Notes: a model not told the origin generated them from the sequence alone. 64,000 nt of DNA from Psychroflexus salarius (GCF_900129035.1 NZ_FQTW01000001.1:310001-374000), one strand, 5' to 3'. Counted from the first letter of the stretch, positions 1 to 9,326 are shown. Numbers and translations are program-made.

Positions 1-525
1 CAAGTAAAAGTTGATGCCCATCGGAAAACTTCAGTAGATAATATATATGCTGTTGGTGATGTTGTTGATGGTATTATGTTAGCACACAAAGCTGAAGAAG
101 AAGGTGCCATGGTTGCTGAAATTCTAGCAGGCCAAAAACCTCATATCGATTATAATTTAATTCCTAATGTTGTCTATACTTGGCCAGAAGTTGCTTCAGT
201 TGGTAAAACTGAAGAACAGCTAAAAGAAGACAAAATTGAATATAAATCTGGACAATTTCCTATGCGAGCGCTTGGCCGTTCACGCGCAAGTGGAGATATT
301 GATGGATTTGTAAAAATACTTTCAGACAAGTCTACTGATGAAGTGCTTGGTGTACATATGGTTGGTGCACGTGTTGCCGATTTAATTGCTGAAGCAGTTA
401 CAGCAATGGAGTTTAGAGCTAGTGCCGAAGACATTGCTCGTATGAGTCATGCTCATCCAACTTACGCAGAAGCTGTTAAAGAAGCAGCCTTAGCAGCCAC
501 TGATAATCGTGCTCTGCATGTGTAA
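1..525 (+). CDS. lpdA: Dihydrolipoyl dehydrogenase, C-terminal part (5' end outside window)
   Basis: This is the E3 flavoprotein of 2-oxoacid dehydrogenase complexes, reoxidising dihydrolipoamide with FAD and NAD+ in the cytoplasm. The frame is open from base 1 and gives 174 residues before TAA, so about the last third of the usual ~465 is present. Visible are the second FAD-binding motif (NIYAVGDVV, about residues 17-25), the dimerisation domain, and the catalytic His-Glu dyad in HAHPTYAE near the C-terminus. A hairpin terminator follows at 545. The E1 gene at 52146 could use this E3, but that is inference. Family assignment is secure; the start lies outside the window. Confidence 0.95.
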   Translation, partial: QVKVDAHRKTSVDNIYAVGDVVDGIMLAHKAEEEGAMVAEILAGQKPHIDYNLIPNVVYTWPEVASVGKTEEQLKEDKIEYKSGQFPMRALGRSRASGDIDGFVKILSDKSTDEVLGVHMVGARVADLIAEAVTAMEFRASAEDIARMSHAHPTYAEAVKEAALAATDNRALHV

Positions 526-544
526 CATCTGCTAAAAGTTTAAT

Positions 545-579
545 AAAAAGCCATTTCTAGTTATGGAATGGCTTTTTTT
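545..579 (+). terminator. Intrinsic terminator after lpdA
   Basis: GCCATT (550-555) pairs with AATGGC (567-572), flanked by an A-run and followed by seven T. It lies 20 bases after the lpdA stop. The flanking A-run means it could also work on the other strand, but no minus-strand gene reads into it. Confidence 0.85.
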
Positions 580-615
580 ATAGGCTACAGTTTAGGTATT
601 ACGTTGAATATATGC

Positions 616-623
616 TAAGTTTG
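616..623 (+). promoter_or_regulatory. Bacteroidota -7 element before the desaturase gene
   Basis: TAAGTTTG matches TAnnTTTG exactly. It lies inside the longest possible frame of the downstream gene (ATG at 612). If it is used, transcription starts near 629 and the first usable ATG is 639. The -33 side is weak: only TTTA at 591-594. Confidence 0.45.
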
Positions 624-638
624 CGAAAAAGCCCATTA

Positions 639-1523
639 ATGCAAAAAGAAACGCTTAGCTTAGAAGAAATTTCAAACTACGATTTTACGACTATTATTTG
701 GTTTGCAGCGCCGGTTATGTTTATACTGGTTGCTTTAGAAGCTTACTTTAGTTATAAACAAAACAAACACCTTTACCATACAAAAGATTTTTTTGCGTCA
801 TTATCTATTGGGATTGGCAATCTTCTTTTAAACGGTGTATTAAAGTTAGGTGTTTTTGCTTTTTTCTTATTCTTTTATAATTGGACACCTTTAAAAATCC
901 CACACACTTGGTGGTCTTATGTATTATGCTTTTTCGCTCTTGATTTTTTCAGATATTGGTCACACCGTTTAGCACATGAACAACGCTTTTGGTGGTCGAC
1001 TCATGTTGTACATCATAATTCAGAATATTACAACTTATCAACTTCATTTCGGTTATCTTGGACTCAAAATTTAAAGATTATTTTCTTCTTACCTGTTATA
1101 TTAATGGGTTTTCATCCTTTTGTGTTTTTGGTTGTTCACCAAATTGAAGTTTTATATCAATTTTGGATTCATACTGAATATATTGGTAAATTGCCAAAAC
1201 CAATAGAATATATCTTCACAACGCCTTCACACCATCGTGTGCATCATTCTAAAAATGAAAAATACCTTGATAAGAATTATGGCTCTACTTTAATCATCTG
1301 GGATAGAATGTTTGGTACATTTCAAGAAATGGAAGAAAAACCGGTTTATGGTATCACTAAACCTATAAAGACATACAATCCTATTAAATTGGTTTTTCAT
1401 GAATGGCAAGCTTATTTTAAAGACATGTTCAAAGCAAAATCATTAAAAGATGTTTGGCAAATTAACTTTGGAAGTCCAGTAGATTATCACAAAGAAGAAT
1501 TAGAAAAATCGGCTAAACAGTAA
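639..1523 (+). CDS. Sterol desaturase / fatty acid hydroxylase superfamily protein
   Basis: An integral-membrane di-iron oxygenase of the fatty acid hydroxylase superfamily, 294 residues. The three histidine clusters that bind the two irons are intact: HRLAH (about 109-113), HVVHH (122-126) and HHRVHH (198-203), set among four or more hydrophobic segments. The natural substrate is unknown; in Bacteroidota such proteins are found with lipid or carotenoid modification, but nothing next to it specifies which. I chose ATG 639 over in-frame ATG 612 because a perfect -7 promoter element lies at 616-623. Using 612 would add nine residues. It is a single gene after the lpdA terminator. Confidence 0.88.
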   Translation: MQKETLSLEEISNYDFTTIIWFAAPVMFILVALEAYFSYKQNKHLYHTKDFFASLSIGIGNLLLNGVLKLGVFAFFLFFYNWTPLKIPHTWWSYVLCFFALDFFRYWSHRLAHEQRFWWSTHVVHHNSEYYNLSTSFRLSWTQNLKIIFFLPVILMGFHPFVFLVVHQIEVLYQFWIHTEYIGKLPKPIEYIFTTPSHHRVHHSKNEKYLDKNYGSTLIIWDRMFGTFQEMEEKPVYGITKPIKTYNPIKLVFHEWQAYFKDMFKAKSLKDVWQINFGSPVDYHKEELEKSAKQ

Positions 1524-1698
1524 GCTGAATTTAAAGACAATCAAACCTTAATTGAAGCTAATTTAGTCAATAATTATTTGTATTTACTACTTAAATCAGT
1601 TATTTAATTAAACCTAGTTTAGTGGGAAATAATTTAAGTATCCTATATTTACTAAGTTTAATCGAAATAATCAATTATTGACTTAATTATATCTTCAA

Positions 1699-2184
1699 AT
1701 GAAAAAATATTCAATTGAATTTAAGTGGGCATTCATTTTTATTTTTATGAGCTTAGTTTGGATGCTGCTTGAAAGACTAACTGGTTTGCATGACGAAAAC
1801 ATAGATCAACACGCCATTTACACTAATTTAATAGCAATACCTGCTATTTTGATCTATTATTTTGCAATTAAAGAAAAGCGTGATCGTTTTTACAAAGGCC
1901 AAATCAGCTTCAAACAAGGATTTAAAAGCGGCTTAATTATCAGTATAATGGTCACTTTAATTACACCACTTAGTCTTTATATTTCAACTAAGTTTATTTC
2001 ACCTGAATATTTTACAAATGCGGTAGAATACTCAGTAAAGAATAAGTTAATGGTTAAAAATGAAGCACTCGCCTATTTTAACTATAAAAACTATCTCGTT
2101 TTAAGTTTAATAAGTGCACCAGTTATGGGAATAATAACTTCGCTAATAATTAGCTTGATTATTAAAACTAGAAAAGATGAATAG
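1699..2184 (+). CDS. DUF4199 family membrane protein
   Basis: A 161-residue protein with four predicted membrane spans (about 9-27, 43-59, 78-97, 139-156) and short charged loops, the size and layout of the Bacteroidota-restricted DUF4199 family, whose function is not known. A 175-base AT-rich gap separates it from the desaturase gene, and I see no clear promoter or hairpin there. Its stop is two bases from the stop of the convergent gene on the minus strand. Family assignment rests on pattern memory, including the SFKQGFKSG segment between spans two and three. Confidence 0.75.
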   Translation: MKKYSIEFKWAFIFIFMSLVWMLLERLTGLHDENIDQHAIYTNLIAIPAILIYYFAIKEKRDRFYKGQISFKQGFKSGLIISIMVTLITPLSLYISTKFISPEYFTNAVEYSVKNKLMVKNEALAYFNYKNYLVLSLISAPVMGIITSLIISLIIKTRKDE

Positions 2185-2186
2185 CC

Positions 2187-3491
2187 TTAGTTCAAGTTTA
2201 GTGTACTGTAATTAGCTTTTATATTTAAGGCTTTTGTAGTCGATAAACGTTCAGGATTTTGGTATGTAACAGCGTCAAATACTTTACTTGTTTTGAAATC
2301 AAGTTCTGTTTTTAAATTAAACTGAGATGATTTTGAGTTCACATAAAAGTTATAATCAACCTCTGGTAATTTCAGGTTTGCTTCAGAGTTTTTTAGGCTA
2401 ATATCAATCAAACTAAAATCTTCACTAATAGATTTAACCATCAAATTACCAAAAGAACCTTCAATAATAGCTTCATTTAATATTTTATCAATTGAAACAT
2501 TTGAAGTTTTTGAGTTTAGTATTAATCGCTTAACCTCGCCAAGCCGATTTTTTTTTGAGTATAACAAACTTAAATTTAAAGATTCTACCTCATCGATATT
2601 CACTTTAGAATGTTTTGCTGTAATGACGTTATTGTGTCCTGTTAAATTAGATGATTGCAAGCTTGAGTAGTTCAATCTTGCATTAATGTTATTTATGTTT
2701 GCTACCTTAAGTTGACTTCGCTTAAGATTTACATTTAGCTGCGTATTTTTCGGAATTTTAATTAAGATTTTAGTTTTAATCTTATGACTTTTTCTAAGAC
2801 GAATAGCTCTTCTTCTAACTTGCCTTTTTAATTCTTCTTTTTTTAAATCTTCTTTTTTTAAATCTTCTTTTATTTTATAAGTAATAACCCTAATAGAATC
2901 TTCCATTCCACTTTCGTTCCAGCCTTTAGCAAATCCTTCTTGCCATGCTTTCATTTCCTTTTTATAATCAGAGTTATTGAAAAAAGCCTTGATACTATCT
3001 TGAAATTTTTTTAAATAGGCTTTTCCTTCTGAATTAAATTGATTTATATCAAAATCTAAATTTATCTCTTCTAAAGATGGCGGTAATGGTGGTAATGGCG
3101 GCTTAGGTGGTGATGGTGGACCTTTAATATCTTCGGTTAAAATTTCAATTTTATCTGGGTTTAGCCTTGCTAATCTTCGGCCAAATTTAGAGCTGATATT
3201 ACCAGACTTAATTTCTACTTTTTTTGAATTCCCTAAAGCTTCAAAATTAAAATTTTCTAAAATTTTCTGGTTTATTTCATCACTTTCAGAATTAACCGTG
3301 ACTTCAGCTTCAACATCTACTCGATTTTTATTCCAAGTTTCAATTGTAATTTCAGCATTATTAATGTTAAGAAACACTTCAGCATTATCAGTAACCTTAA
3401 AACTCTCTTTAAAATGTTTAGTTTTTTGAGCTATGGCTGTAAAGCCTATCAAGAAACATAAACTAAATTTGATAATTTGTATTGTTTTCAT
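2187..3491 (-). CDS. DUF4097-like exported protein of an ECF sigma operon
   Basis: A 434-residue protein with an N-terminal signal peptide (hydrophobic 7-21, ending AIA-Q). The first ~90 residues resemble the start of putative-adhesin DUF4097-type beta proteins. The C-terminal half (about 250-434) is a run of short beta strands like the right-handed beta solenoid of that family. Between them is an unusual insertion: a proline-rich stretch (GPPSPPKPPLPPLPP, about 123-137) and a highly charged helical segment with the repeat KKEDL. It overlaps the anti-sigma gene by 29 bases, so it is probably a target or sensor partner of that sigma system. Function is unknown. Confidence 0.7.
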   Translation of the reverse strand: MKTIQIIKFSLCFLIGFTAIAQKTKHFKESFKVTDNAEVFLNINNAEITIETWNKNRVDVEAEVTVNSESDEINQKILENFNFEALGNSKKVEIKSGNISSKFGRRLARLNPDKIEILTEDIKGPPSPPKPPLPPLPPSLEEINLDFDINQFNSEGKAYLKKFQDSIKAFFNNSDYKKEMKAWQEGFAKGWNESGMEDSIRVITYKIKEDLKKEDLKKEELKRQVRRRAIRLRKSHKIKTKILIKIPKNTQLNVNLKRSQLKVANINNINARLNYSSLQSSNLTGHNNVITAKHSKVNIDEVESLNLSLLYSKKNRLGEVKRLILNSKTSNVSIDKILNEAIIEGSFGNLMVKSISEDFSLIDISLKNSEANLKLPEVDYNFYVNSKSSQFNLKTELDFKTSKVFDAVTYQNPERLSTTKALNIKANYSTLNLN

Positions 3492-4026
3492 TTTTTTTTT
3501 GGTTTAAATTATTCAACTTTCTTTTTAAATCTTGAAGCAATTCTAATCTAAGTTGAAGATTATCAATCATCGCATTAATAACTTCTTCTGTAACGCCAAA
3601 TTCGTTTAAGTCATTTTCTAATTCATTATAAGCTCTATTAATAACTGCAAGTTCTTCAATGTAGCTACTAACTAAGTCTTCATATTCTGGTGAAGTATCT
3701 ATAGTTGCAAGTTCTAGCTTAATTGAAGTTGTATAGTAATCTTCAATTGTTTGAAGCTCTGGAGACACATCACCTAAGCGTATTTGAGTTTTTGACTCTG
3801 TTTTTTGAATTGAAGATGCTGTTTCAGAAAAGCTAAATTGATGAAGTACTAAAACAGTGCTTAAAACAGCAATAACAGCAACTGCAGCCATTTTGTAAAT
3901 TATCGATTTATTCATTAAGGTTTTATGCTCAAATTCAGCTTTTAAACGCTGTTTAAACTTTTTCTCATGGCCATTGCTCATCTTTTTTGACTCATTATAG
4001 TTGAAGTCCTTACGCAAATCTTTCAT
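3463..4026 (-). CDS. Probable anti-sigma factor (single-span membrane protein)
   Basis: A 187-residue protein with one membrane span at about 46-65, a short charged cytoplasmic N-terminus containing KKFKQRLKAEFE, and a mostly helical Glu/Leu-rich C-terminal domain with coiled-coil character. It overlaps the upstream ECF sigma gene by 17 bases and the downstream gene by 29, so the three are translated from one message. Position and topology argue for an anti-sigma factor. No zinc-binding ZAS motif is seen, so the call rests on context. Confidence 0.7.
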   Translation of the reverse strand: MKDLRKDFNYNESKKMSNGHEKKFKQRLKAEFEHKTLMNKSIIYKMAAVAVIAVLSTVLVLHQFSFSETASSIQKTESKTQIRLGDVSPELQTIEDYYTTSIKLELATIDTSPEYEDLVSSYIEELAVINRAYNELENDLNEFGVTEEVINAMIDNLQLRLELLQDLKRKLNNLNQKKNENNTNYQI

Positions 4027-4558
4027 TATTCAACTGTTTTAATTGTTTTTGTAAATATTTCTTCCCACGATATAATTGTATGCGTGAATTATTTTCTTTT
4101 ATATTTAATATCCCGCTAATTTCTTCATGATCATAGCCTTCAATTAAGTATAACTTTAAAATGATGGCATATTTTTCAGGTAAAGCTTCTAAGGCATCTT
4201 TAACTTGATTTACTGTAATATGATTTTCAACCTTCCAATCATCTTCAAATCCTTCATCTATGACCTTTAAATTAGAGTCACTAAGTTCATCCGTAAACTT
4301 CAATTTTCTGCAATAATCAATACATTGATTAATTACAATTCGTTTTAACCAAGCACCAAAACTTACTTCACCTGTAAAAGACGCTAAGTGCTTAAAGGCT
4401 TTAATAAAAGCTTCTTGCGTTGCATCTTCAGCGATGTCTTTTTGCTTGATATACCGCATTGCAACACTTAACATAGCATCACAATACAAATTATAAAGCT
4501 TAAATTGGGCTTTAGGCTTTTGCTTTATGCAGTCTTTAATTAACTTGTCTTTAAACAC
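4010..4558 (-). CDS. ECF-type RNA polymerase sigma factor
   Basis: A 182-residue sigma-70 family factor of the extracytoplasmic-function group. Region 2 includes DIAEDATQEAFIKAFKHL (about 42-59). Region 4 carries the helix-turn-helix around EALPEKYAIILKLYLIEGYDHEEISGILNI (about 123-152; described by ends E123 and I152). The start codon is GTG; no in-frame ATG gives a full region 2. It is first in a three-gene operon with its likely anti-sigma factor and a DUF4097-like exported protein, so it probably responds to an envelope signal and may autoregulate. Confidence 0.92.
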   Translation of the reverse strand: MFKDKLIKDCIKQKPKAQFKLYNLYCDAMLSVAMRYIKQKDIAEDATQEAFIKAFKHLASFTGEVSFGAWLKRIVINQCIDYCRKLKFTDELSDSNLKVIDEGFEDDWKVENHITVNQVKDALEALPEKYAIILKLYLIEGYDHEEISGILNIKENNSRIQLYRGKKYLQKQLKQLNNERFA

Positions 4559-4676
4559 GCCGGCGGTTAAATTAAAATTGCTTCAACCTAAATACGTTGT
4601 AAAATATTTAGCGTTACAAACTTTAAGTTGATTTTATAAATTATTAAAAACAGAACAAATAAATTTACTTTTAAAA

Positions 4677-5384
4677 ATGGAATTTACATACCATAATGCC
4701 CATAATCGTGGAAAAACAAACTTAGGTTGGCTAGATTCTAAACACAGTTTCAGCTTTGGTCAATATTTTAATCCGCAATTGACTAACTTCGGCTTGTTAC
4801 GCGTTTTAAATGATGACCTAGTTGCACCAAGTATGGGTTTCGGTAAACATCCACATCAAGACATGGAAATCATTTCTATTCCGCTAAGCGGAAGTTTGCG
4901 CCACAGAGATGATATGGACAACGAAACTATAATTAAAGAAGGTGAAATTCAAGTGATGAGTGCTGGTACTGGCATAGAACACAGCGAGTTTAATAATAGT
5001 AAAACTGAAGCTGTAAACTTTTTACAACTGTGGATTTTTCCCAAGCAAAAAAAGTTAAAACCACGATACGACCAACAGTCAATTTCAAAAAAAATAAAAA
5101 ATGAATGGCAACAGATTTTATCACCACATCCTAATGATTCAGGCGTTTGGATACATCAGCAAGCTTGGATCAATTTAGGTGAATTTACAACAGCTACCTC
5201 AATTGATTATTCCTGCCATGTTGAAGCTAATGGTGTTTATTTTTTTATACTCGAAGGCGAAGCTGAAATAGCAACACAACAACTTGGCAAACGTGACGCT
5301 ATTGGTATTTGGGCTTTTGAAAGTGCACAAATTAAAGTCCAATCCAACACAAAAATTTTGGCCATTGAAGTTCCGATGCAATAA
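4677..5384 (+). CDS. Pirin family protein (YhhW-like bicupin)
   Basis: A 235-residue bicupin. The N-terminal cupin keeps the metal ligands at His58, His60 (GKHPHQDME), His102 and Glu104 (GIEHSE), almost the same positions as E. coli YhhW, which has quercetin 2,3-dioxygenase activity. The C-terminal half is the degenerate second cupin. In vivo the substrate is usually unknown. Its TAA is directly followed by the ATG of the photolyase gene, so the two are co-transcribed. With the photolyase and the SDR this looks like an oxidative or light-stress cluster, which is inference. Confidence 0.9.
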   Translation: MEFTYHNAHNRGKTNLGWLDSKHSFSFGQYFNPQLTNFGLLRVLNDDLVAPSMGFGKHPHQDMEIISIPLSGSLRHRDDMDNETIIKEGEIQVMSAGTGIEHSEFNNSKTEAVNFLQLWIFPKQKKLKPRYDQQSISKKIKNEWQQILSPHPNDSGVWIHQQAWINLGEFTTATSIDYSCHVEANGVYFFILEGEAEIATQQLGKRDAIGIWAFESAQIKVQSNTKILAIEVPMQ

Positions 5385-6875
5385 ATGAAGACTCAGACTT
5401 ACATAAATATTCACTGGTTTAAACGAGATTTGCGATTGCAAGACAATGAAGCTTTAAATGAAGCAATTTCAACAAACAAACCTACTTTATGCATCTATTG
5501 TTTTGAAGACTTTCTTTTAAATAATGAGCACTACAGTGAACGTCACTTCAACTTTATAAAGCAATCTTTAAATGAACTCAATTCTTTACTCAATAATTAC
5601 CAAACACATGTGTTAGTTGTGCAAGGTAATATGGTTGAATTATTCGAGAAAATTAGGCAACACTACCAAATCTCTACTGTTTATTCTCACAAAGAAACCG
5701 GCTTAAACTGTACGTATAAAAGAGATAAAAAAATTCTTGAATATTTAAGAAGTAAAAAAATTAAGTGGTTAGAATTTCAAAATAACGGTGTAATTCGAGG
5801 TCGGAAAAATCGAATAAATTGGCGTAAAGATTGGGAAGATTATATGAATCAAACACCTCTAAAATTCAAGGCTCATTCACGACAATTTTTATCTAACACG
5901 GCTATTGGAAAATTAGGCTTAAAAGAAGTGAATCTAGAAGTAAAAACTTCAAAATATTTTCAACCTGGCGGTCGAAGTTTTGCTAAGAAATACGCAGATT
6001 CTTTTTTTAATGAACGTATTTTAAACTACAGTTCTCATATCAGTAAACCAGACTTGGCAAGAACATCCTGCAGCCGCTTATCACCTTATATTGCCTGGGG
6101 AAATGTTAGTGTTAGAGAAATTGCTCAAAGGCTTGCAAGTAATAGATTAGAGAAACCTCATCTAAAAGGAAAGTCGATTAAACGTCAACTTAATGCGGTA
6201 GCATCGCGACTAAGTTGGCAAAGCCACTTTATCCAAAAGTTTGAGCAGGAATGTCGGATGGAGTTTGAACCTATTAATAAGGCTTACGTCGATGTATTTA
6301 AAGTTAATCAAAACTATATCAAAGCATGGAAAACTGCTGAAACAGGTTATCCATTAGTTGATGCAAGTATGCGATGTGTAAAAGAAACTGGCTACATTAA
6401 TTTTAGAATGAGAGCTATTTTAGCTTCTTTTTTTTGTCACCACTTATTTCAAGGGTTTTGGCATGGTAGCGCATTTTTAGCCCAGCAGTTCTTAGATTTT
6501 GAACCTGGTATTCACTACCCACAATTTAATATGCAAGCTGGAGTAACAGGCATTAATACCATACGTGTATATAATCCTGTCTTGAATGCCCAAAAACACG
6601 ATCCTGATGCTAGATTTATAAAACAATGGTTGCCTGAATTACAAAACTTGCCCGCAAATTTTGCTCATCAACCCTGGGAAATGACGCCGCTTGATCAAAG
6701 CTTTGCTAATTTTACATTAGGTAAAGATTATCCTTTGCCAATAGTTGACATTAGTAAAACAAGACAGCATGCATTAAACACTTTATATGGTTTACGCCAG
6801 AAACAATACTCTAAAAAAGAAAGTCAGCGTATTTTAAAAACACACACCTTACCTAATCGTAAACCTGAAAACTAG
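5385..6875 (+). CDS. Cryptochrome/photolyase family protein, FAD-binding
   Basis: A 496-residue flavoprotein. The N-terminal Rossmann-like antenna domain starts [16 protein letters not shown]. The C-terminal FAD domain includes [34 protein letters not shown] and [13 protein letters not shown]. The wording of the FAD domain ([23 protein letters not shown]) matches a bacterial clade close to class I photolyases rather than cryptochrome DASH. It probably repairs cyclobutane dimers using near-UV/blue light, but the activity cannot be read from sequence. It follows pirin with no gap. Two further family members lie at 37484 and 38795, so the organism invests heavily in photorepair. Confidence 0.9.
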   Translation: MKTQTYINIHWFKRDLRLQDNEALNEAISTNKPTLCIYCFEDFLLNNEHYSERHFNFIKQSLNELNSLLNNYQTHVLVVQGNMVELFEKIRQHYQISTVYSHKETGLNCTYKRDKKILEYLRSKKIKWLEFQNNGVIRGRKNRINWRKDWEDYMNQTPLKFKAHSRQFLSNTAIGKLGLKEVNLEVKTSKYFQPGGRSFAKKYADSFFNERILNYSSHISKPDLARTSCSRLSPYIAWGNVSVREIAQRLASNRLEKPHLKGKSIKRQLNAVASRLSWQSHFIQKFEQECRMEFEPINKAYVDVFKVNQNYIKAWKTAETGYPLVDASMRCVKETGYINFRMRAILASFFCHHLFQGFWHGSAFLAQQFLDFEPGIHYPQFNMQAGVTGINTIRVYNPVLNAQKHDPDARFIKQWLPELQNLPANFAHQPWEMTPLDQSFANFTLGKDYPLPIVDISKTRQHALNTLYGLRQKQYSKKESQRILKTHTLPNRKPEN

Positions 6876-6957
6876 TTTTAACAAGCCTTAAGACTTTTTA
6901 ATTTAGTATTAAATAAGTTTCAATATAATTTAATTAGATTGCCAAAAAAGTAATATT

Positions 6958-7596
6958 ATGGATGATGTTCTCGTGATTGGAGCTAACGGAAAAACAGGTC
7001 GACTGATTTGTAAAATTCTAGAGCAAGCTGATCATTACAAACCTTATGCAATGCTTAGACACGAAAGTCAAGCTAATTATTTTAAAAATAATAATATAAA
7101 AACAGTTATTGGTGACTTAGAAGAAGATTTTAGTCATGCATTTAAGCATACTGATAAAGTAATTTTTGCCGCTGGGTCTGGTGGAAATACTGGAGACGAT
7201 AAAACTGAAGCCGTTGATAAAAACGGCGCCATTAAAGCCATTGATTACGCTGAAGCTGCACAAATTGATAAGTTTGTAATGTTAAGTTCAATGGGGACCG
7301 AAAACCCGTCTCAAATGAAATCTTTACAAACCTATTTAGAAGCTAAAAAAGCGGCTGATGAGCATTTACAATCATCTCAACTTGATTTCAGTATTGTTCG
7401 GCCAGGAAGTTTAACCGATAATAATGCAAGCCATAAAATACAAGCAAGTGAGCGTTTAGGGAAATTTGGTGAAATTTCTCGTGAGGATGTTGCTTTTGCT
7501 TTAGTTTATTGCTTAAACCAAAAGCACGCTCCAAAAAAAACTTTTGAAATTATTAAAGGAGATACTCCTATTGAAGAAGCTATTAATGCCTTTTAA
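6958..7596 (+). CDS. NAD(P)-binding SDR family oxidoreductase
   Basis: A 212-residue atypical short-chain dehydrogenase with the nucleotide-binding motif VIGANGKTGR (about 6-15) and the strand MLSSMGTEN in place of the classical catalytic region. It is the YwnB/NmrA-like group that binds NAD(P) and often acts as a redox sensor or reductase of unknown substrate. An 82-base gap separates it from the photolyase gene, with no convincing terminator. The palindrome at 7596 directly overlaps its stop codon and belongs to the next gene. Confidence 0.85.
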   Translation: MDDVLVIGANGKTGRLICKILEQADHYKPYAMLRHESQANYFKNNNIKTVIGDLEEDFSHAFKHTDKVIFAAGSGGNTGDDKTEAVDKNGAIKAIDYAEAAQIDKFVMLSSMGTENPSQMKSLQTYLEAKKAADEHLQSSQLDFSIVRPGSLTDNNASHKIQASERLGKFGEISREDVAFALVYCLNQKHAPKKTFEIIKGDTPIEEAINAF

Positions 7597-7641
7597 TGTA
7601 ACTTCAGTTACATGTTAATAAGTGTTTTTAACTTTAATTTG
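7596..7641 (+). promoter_or_regulatory. Crp/Fnr-type palindrome and -7 element before the methyltransferase gene
   Basis: Positions 7596-7613 form a perfect inverted repeat ATGTAAC-TTCA-GTTACAT (7-base arms, 4-base spacer). The near-consensus -7 element TTAATTTG lies at 7634-7641. The distance from palindrome centre (7604.5) to the -7 element is 29.5 bases, identical to the layout at 12953-12997. With transcription starting about five bases past the -7 element, the operator centre falls near -41.5, the class II activator position. The regulator is probably the Crp/Fnr protein at 12316. Confidence 0.65.
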
Positions 7642-7654
7642 AATTAAAAAGATT

Positions 7655-8254
7655 ATGAAAGAATTTTGGGATGAGCGTTTTAAGCAAAATGAATATGTTT
7701 ATGGTGAAAGTCCTAATGCATTTTTAAAATCACAATTAACCAAGCTCCCTGAAGGTAAAATTTTATTTCCGCTTGAAGGCGAAGGACGAAACGCTTGTTA
7801 TGCAGCTACATTAGGTTTTAAAGTTGATGCATTCGATTTTTCTGAAGCTGGGAAAAAAAAAGCCTTAGAATTAGCTGATAAAAAAAGTGTTGTTCTTAAT
7901 TATTCTATTTCTAAATCTGAAGATTATGATTTTGGAATTGAAATATATGATTATATAGTATTAATCTTTGCGCATCTAAATCCAGCTATACGTCCTGAAA
8001 TTCACCAAAAAATAGTTAAAGCACTTAAACCTAATGGTCGTGTTATTATTGAAGGCTTTCACCCCAAGCAACTTGAAAATAATTATCCTTCAGGTGGGCC
8101 TAAATCATTAGAGATGCTTTACACAGCTGAGCTCCTAAAAAATGACTTCTCCGATTTAAACGTCCTATTGACAGAAGAAGTAGAAACCGAGTTAAATGAA
8201 GGTAACTATCACAAAGGCAAAGCATTTGTAACCCGATTTATTGGTCAAAAATAA
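7655..8254 (+). CDS. Class I SAM-dependent methyltransferase (TehB/thiol methyltransferase-like)
   Basis: A 199-residue methyltransferase starting FWDERFKQNEYVYGE, the N-terminal signature of the TehB / thiopurine-type group. Motif I appears as PLEGEGRNACYAA (about 40-52), the acidic end of strand 2 as AFDFSE, and motif IV as DYIVLIFAHL. Such small enzymes methylate soft anions or thiols (tellurite, sulfide, small thiols). The upstream palindrome matches the one in front of the rhodanese/persulfide dioxygenase operon, which favours a sulfide or thiol substrate; that is inference. The stop lies two bases from the stop of the convergent LysR gene. Confidence 0.85.
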   Translation: MKEFWDERFKQNEYVYGESPNAFLKSQLTKLPEGKILFPLEGEGRNACYAATLGFKVDAFDFSEAGKKKALELADKKSVVLNYSISKSEDYDFGIEIYDYIVLIFAHLNPAIRPEIHQKIVKALKPNGRVIIEGFHPKQLENNYPSGGPKSLEMLYTAELLKNDFSDLNVLLTEEVETELNEGNYHKGKAFVTRFIGQK

Positions 8255-8256
8255 TT

Positions 8257-9195
8257 TTAATTTTTGTCAGCTAAAAAATCCTGATACCATGAAAAATGCT
8301 GATTAATTAATTCTGTTTTAGAATTTGAAATATATTTTACAAATGCCTCAGCAACTGGTGATAAACGTTTACTCTTTAACCAAACAAGATTCCAAGTTGT
8401 TGTAATTGGTGTACCTTTCATAGGTATAATTTGTAAATCTTGATCAGACAACTCTTTCCTAATTCCAATAATTGGCATCATTGAAAACCCTAAACCAGCT
8501 ATAACCGCTTGTTTTACAGCTTCATTAGAAGTTAATTCAAGTCGTTTTGTATTCTTAATGTCATTAGATTTCATGTAAGCCTCCATAGCATGACGCGTTG
8601 CTGAACCATGTTCTCTAAAAATAAACGGAAGCTTTTTTAAAGCTGTTAAGTTATTGGTCTTGTTTTTAAAAACTTTATCACAATTTCCTATCCAAAATAA
8701 GCTATTGGGCATCAATTCAATTTTATTGACATTAAAAGTGCTTGGTATAGTAGATACCAATGCAAAATCGACATGATTTTGTTCTAGACTATCTAAAACT
8801 TTAAGCTTGTTTGTAACATCCATATTTAACTCAACACCTTCATGCTTGTTAACAAATCCAGATAAAAAATAAGGCATCACATACTTACCGGTTGAAACTA
8901 TTGAAATATTTAAATGACCAACCAATTGGTCACGATAAGACATCGTTTTAAAGTTAATAGCATGAACTTGCTCTACAATTTTTTGGCTAGCTTCGGCAAT
9001 TTCGCGTCCAAATTCTGTGACGTAAACTTGCCTCCCAATAACTTCTATTAAAGGAATTTCAAACTGTTCTTGTAAATTTTTAAGTTGTATTGAAACCGCT
9101 GGCTGGGATAAATGTAAAGCTTCAGAAGCTTTAGTGATACTCTTCAATTCGGCTACTTTTAAAAAAACCTGAAGCTGATGCAAGGTGTAATTCAT
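8257..9195 (-). CDS. LysR-type transcriptional regulator (CbbR-like)
   Basis: A 312-residue LysR regulator with an N-terminal winged HTH (LHQLQVFLKVAELKSITKAS, then ALHLSQPAVSIQLKNLQ) and a two-lobed effector domain. The effector domain resembles those of CbbR-like regulators of CO2-related genes. It is divergent from the 93-residue ORF and the SbtA-type bicarbonate transporter, with 158 bases between, so it most likely controls that transporter in response to a carbon metabolite. No clear T-N11-A operator could be picked out of the AT-rich gap. Confidence 0.9.
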   Translation of the reverse strand: MNYTLHQLQVFLKVAELKSITKASEALHLSQPAVSIQLKNLQEQFEIPLIEVIGRQVYVTEFGREIAEASQKIVEQVHAINFKTMSYRDQLVGHLNISIVSTGKYVMPYFLSGFVNKHEGVELNMDVTNKLKVLDSLEQNHVDFALVSTIPSTFNVNKIELMPNSLFWIGNCDKVFKNKTNNLTALKKLPFIFREHGSATRHAMEAYMKSNDIKNTKRLELTSNEAVKQAVIAGLGFSMMPIIGIRKELSDQDLQIIPMKGTPITTTWNLVWLKSKRLSPVAEAFVKYISNSKTELINQHFSWYQDFLADKN

Positions 9196-9326
9196 AATTA
9201 TTTATTATGCTAATTATATAAACCATAAATATACTTTAATAAATACTTTTTCCCAACTTTGTTGAAATATAATTATGACTTATTTAAAAGCAATACTCAA
9301 AAACTCTATTAATAATAATAAATCTT

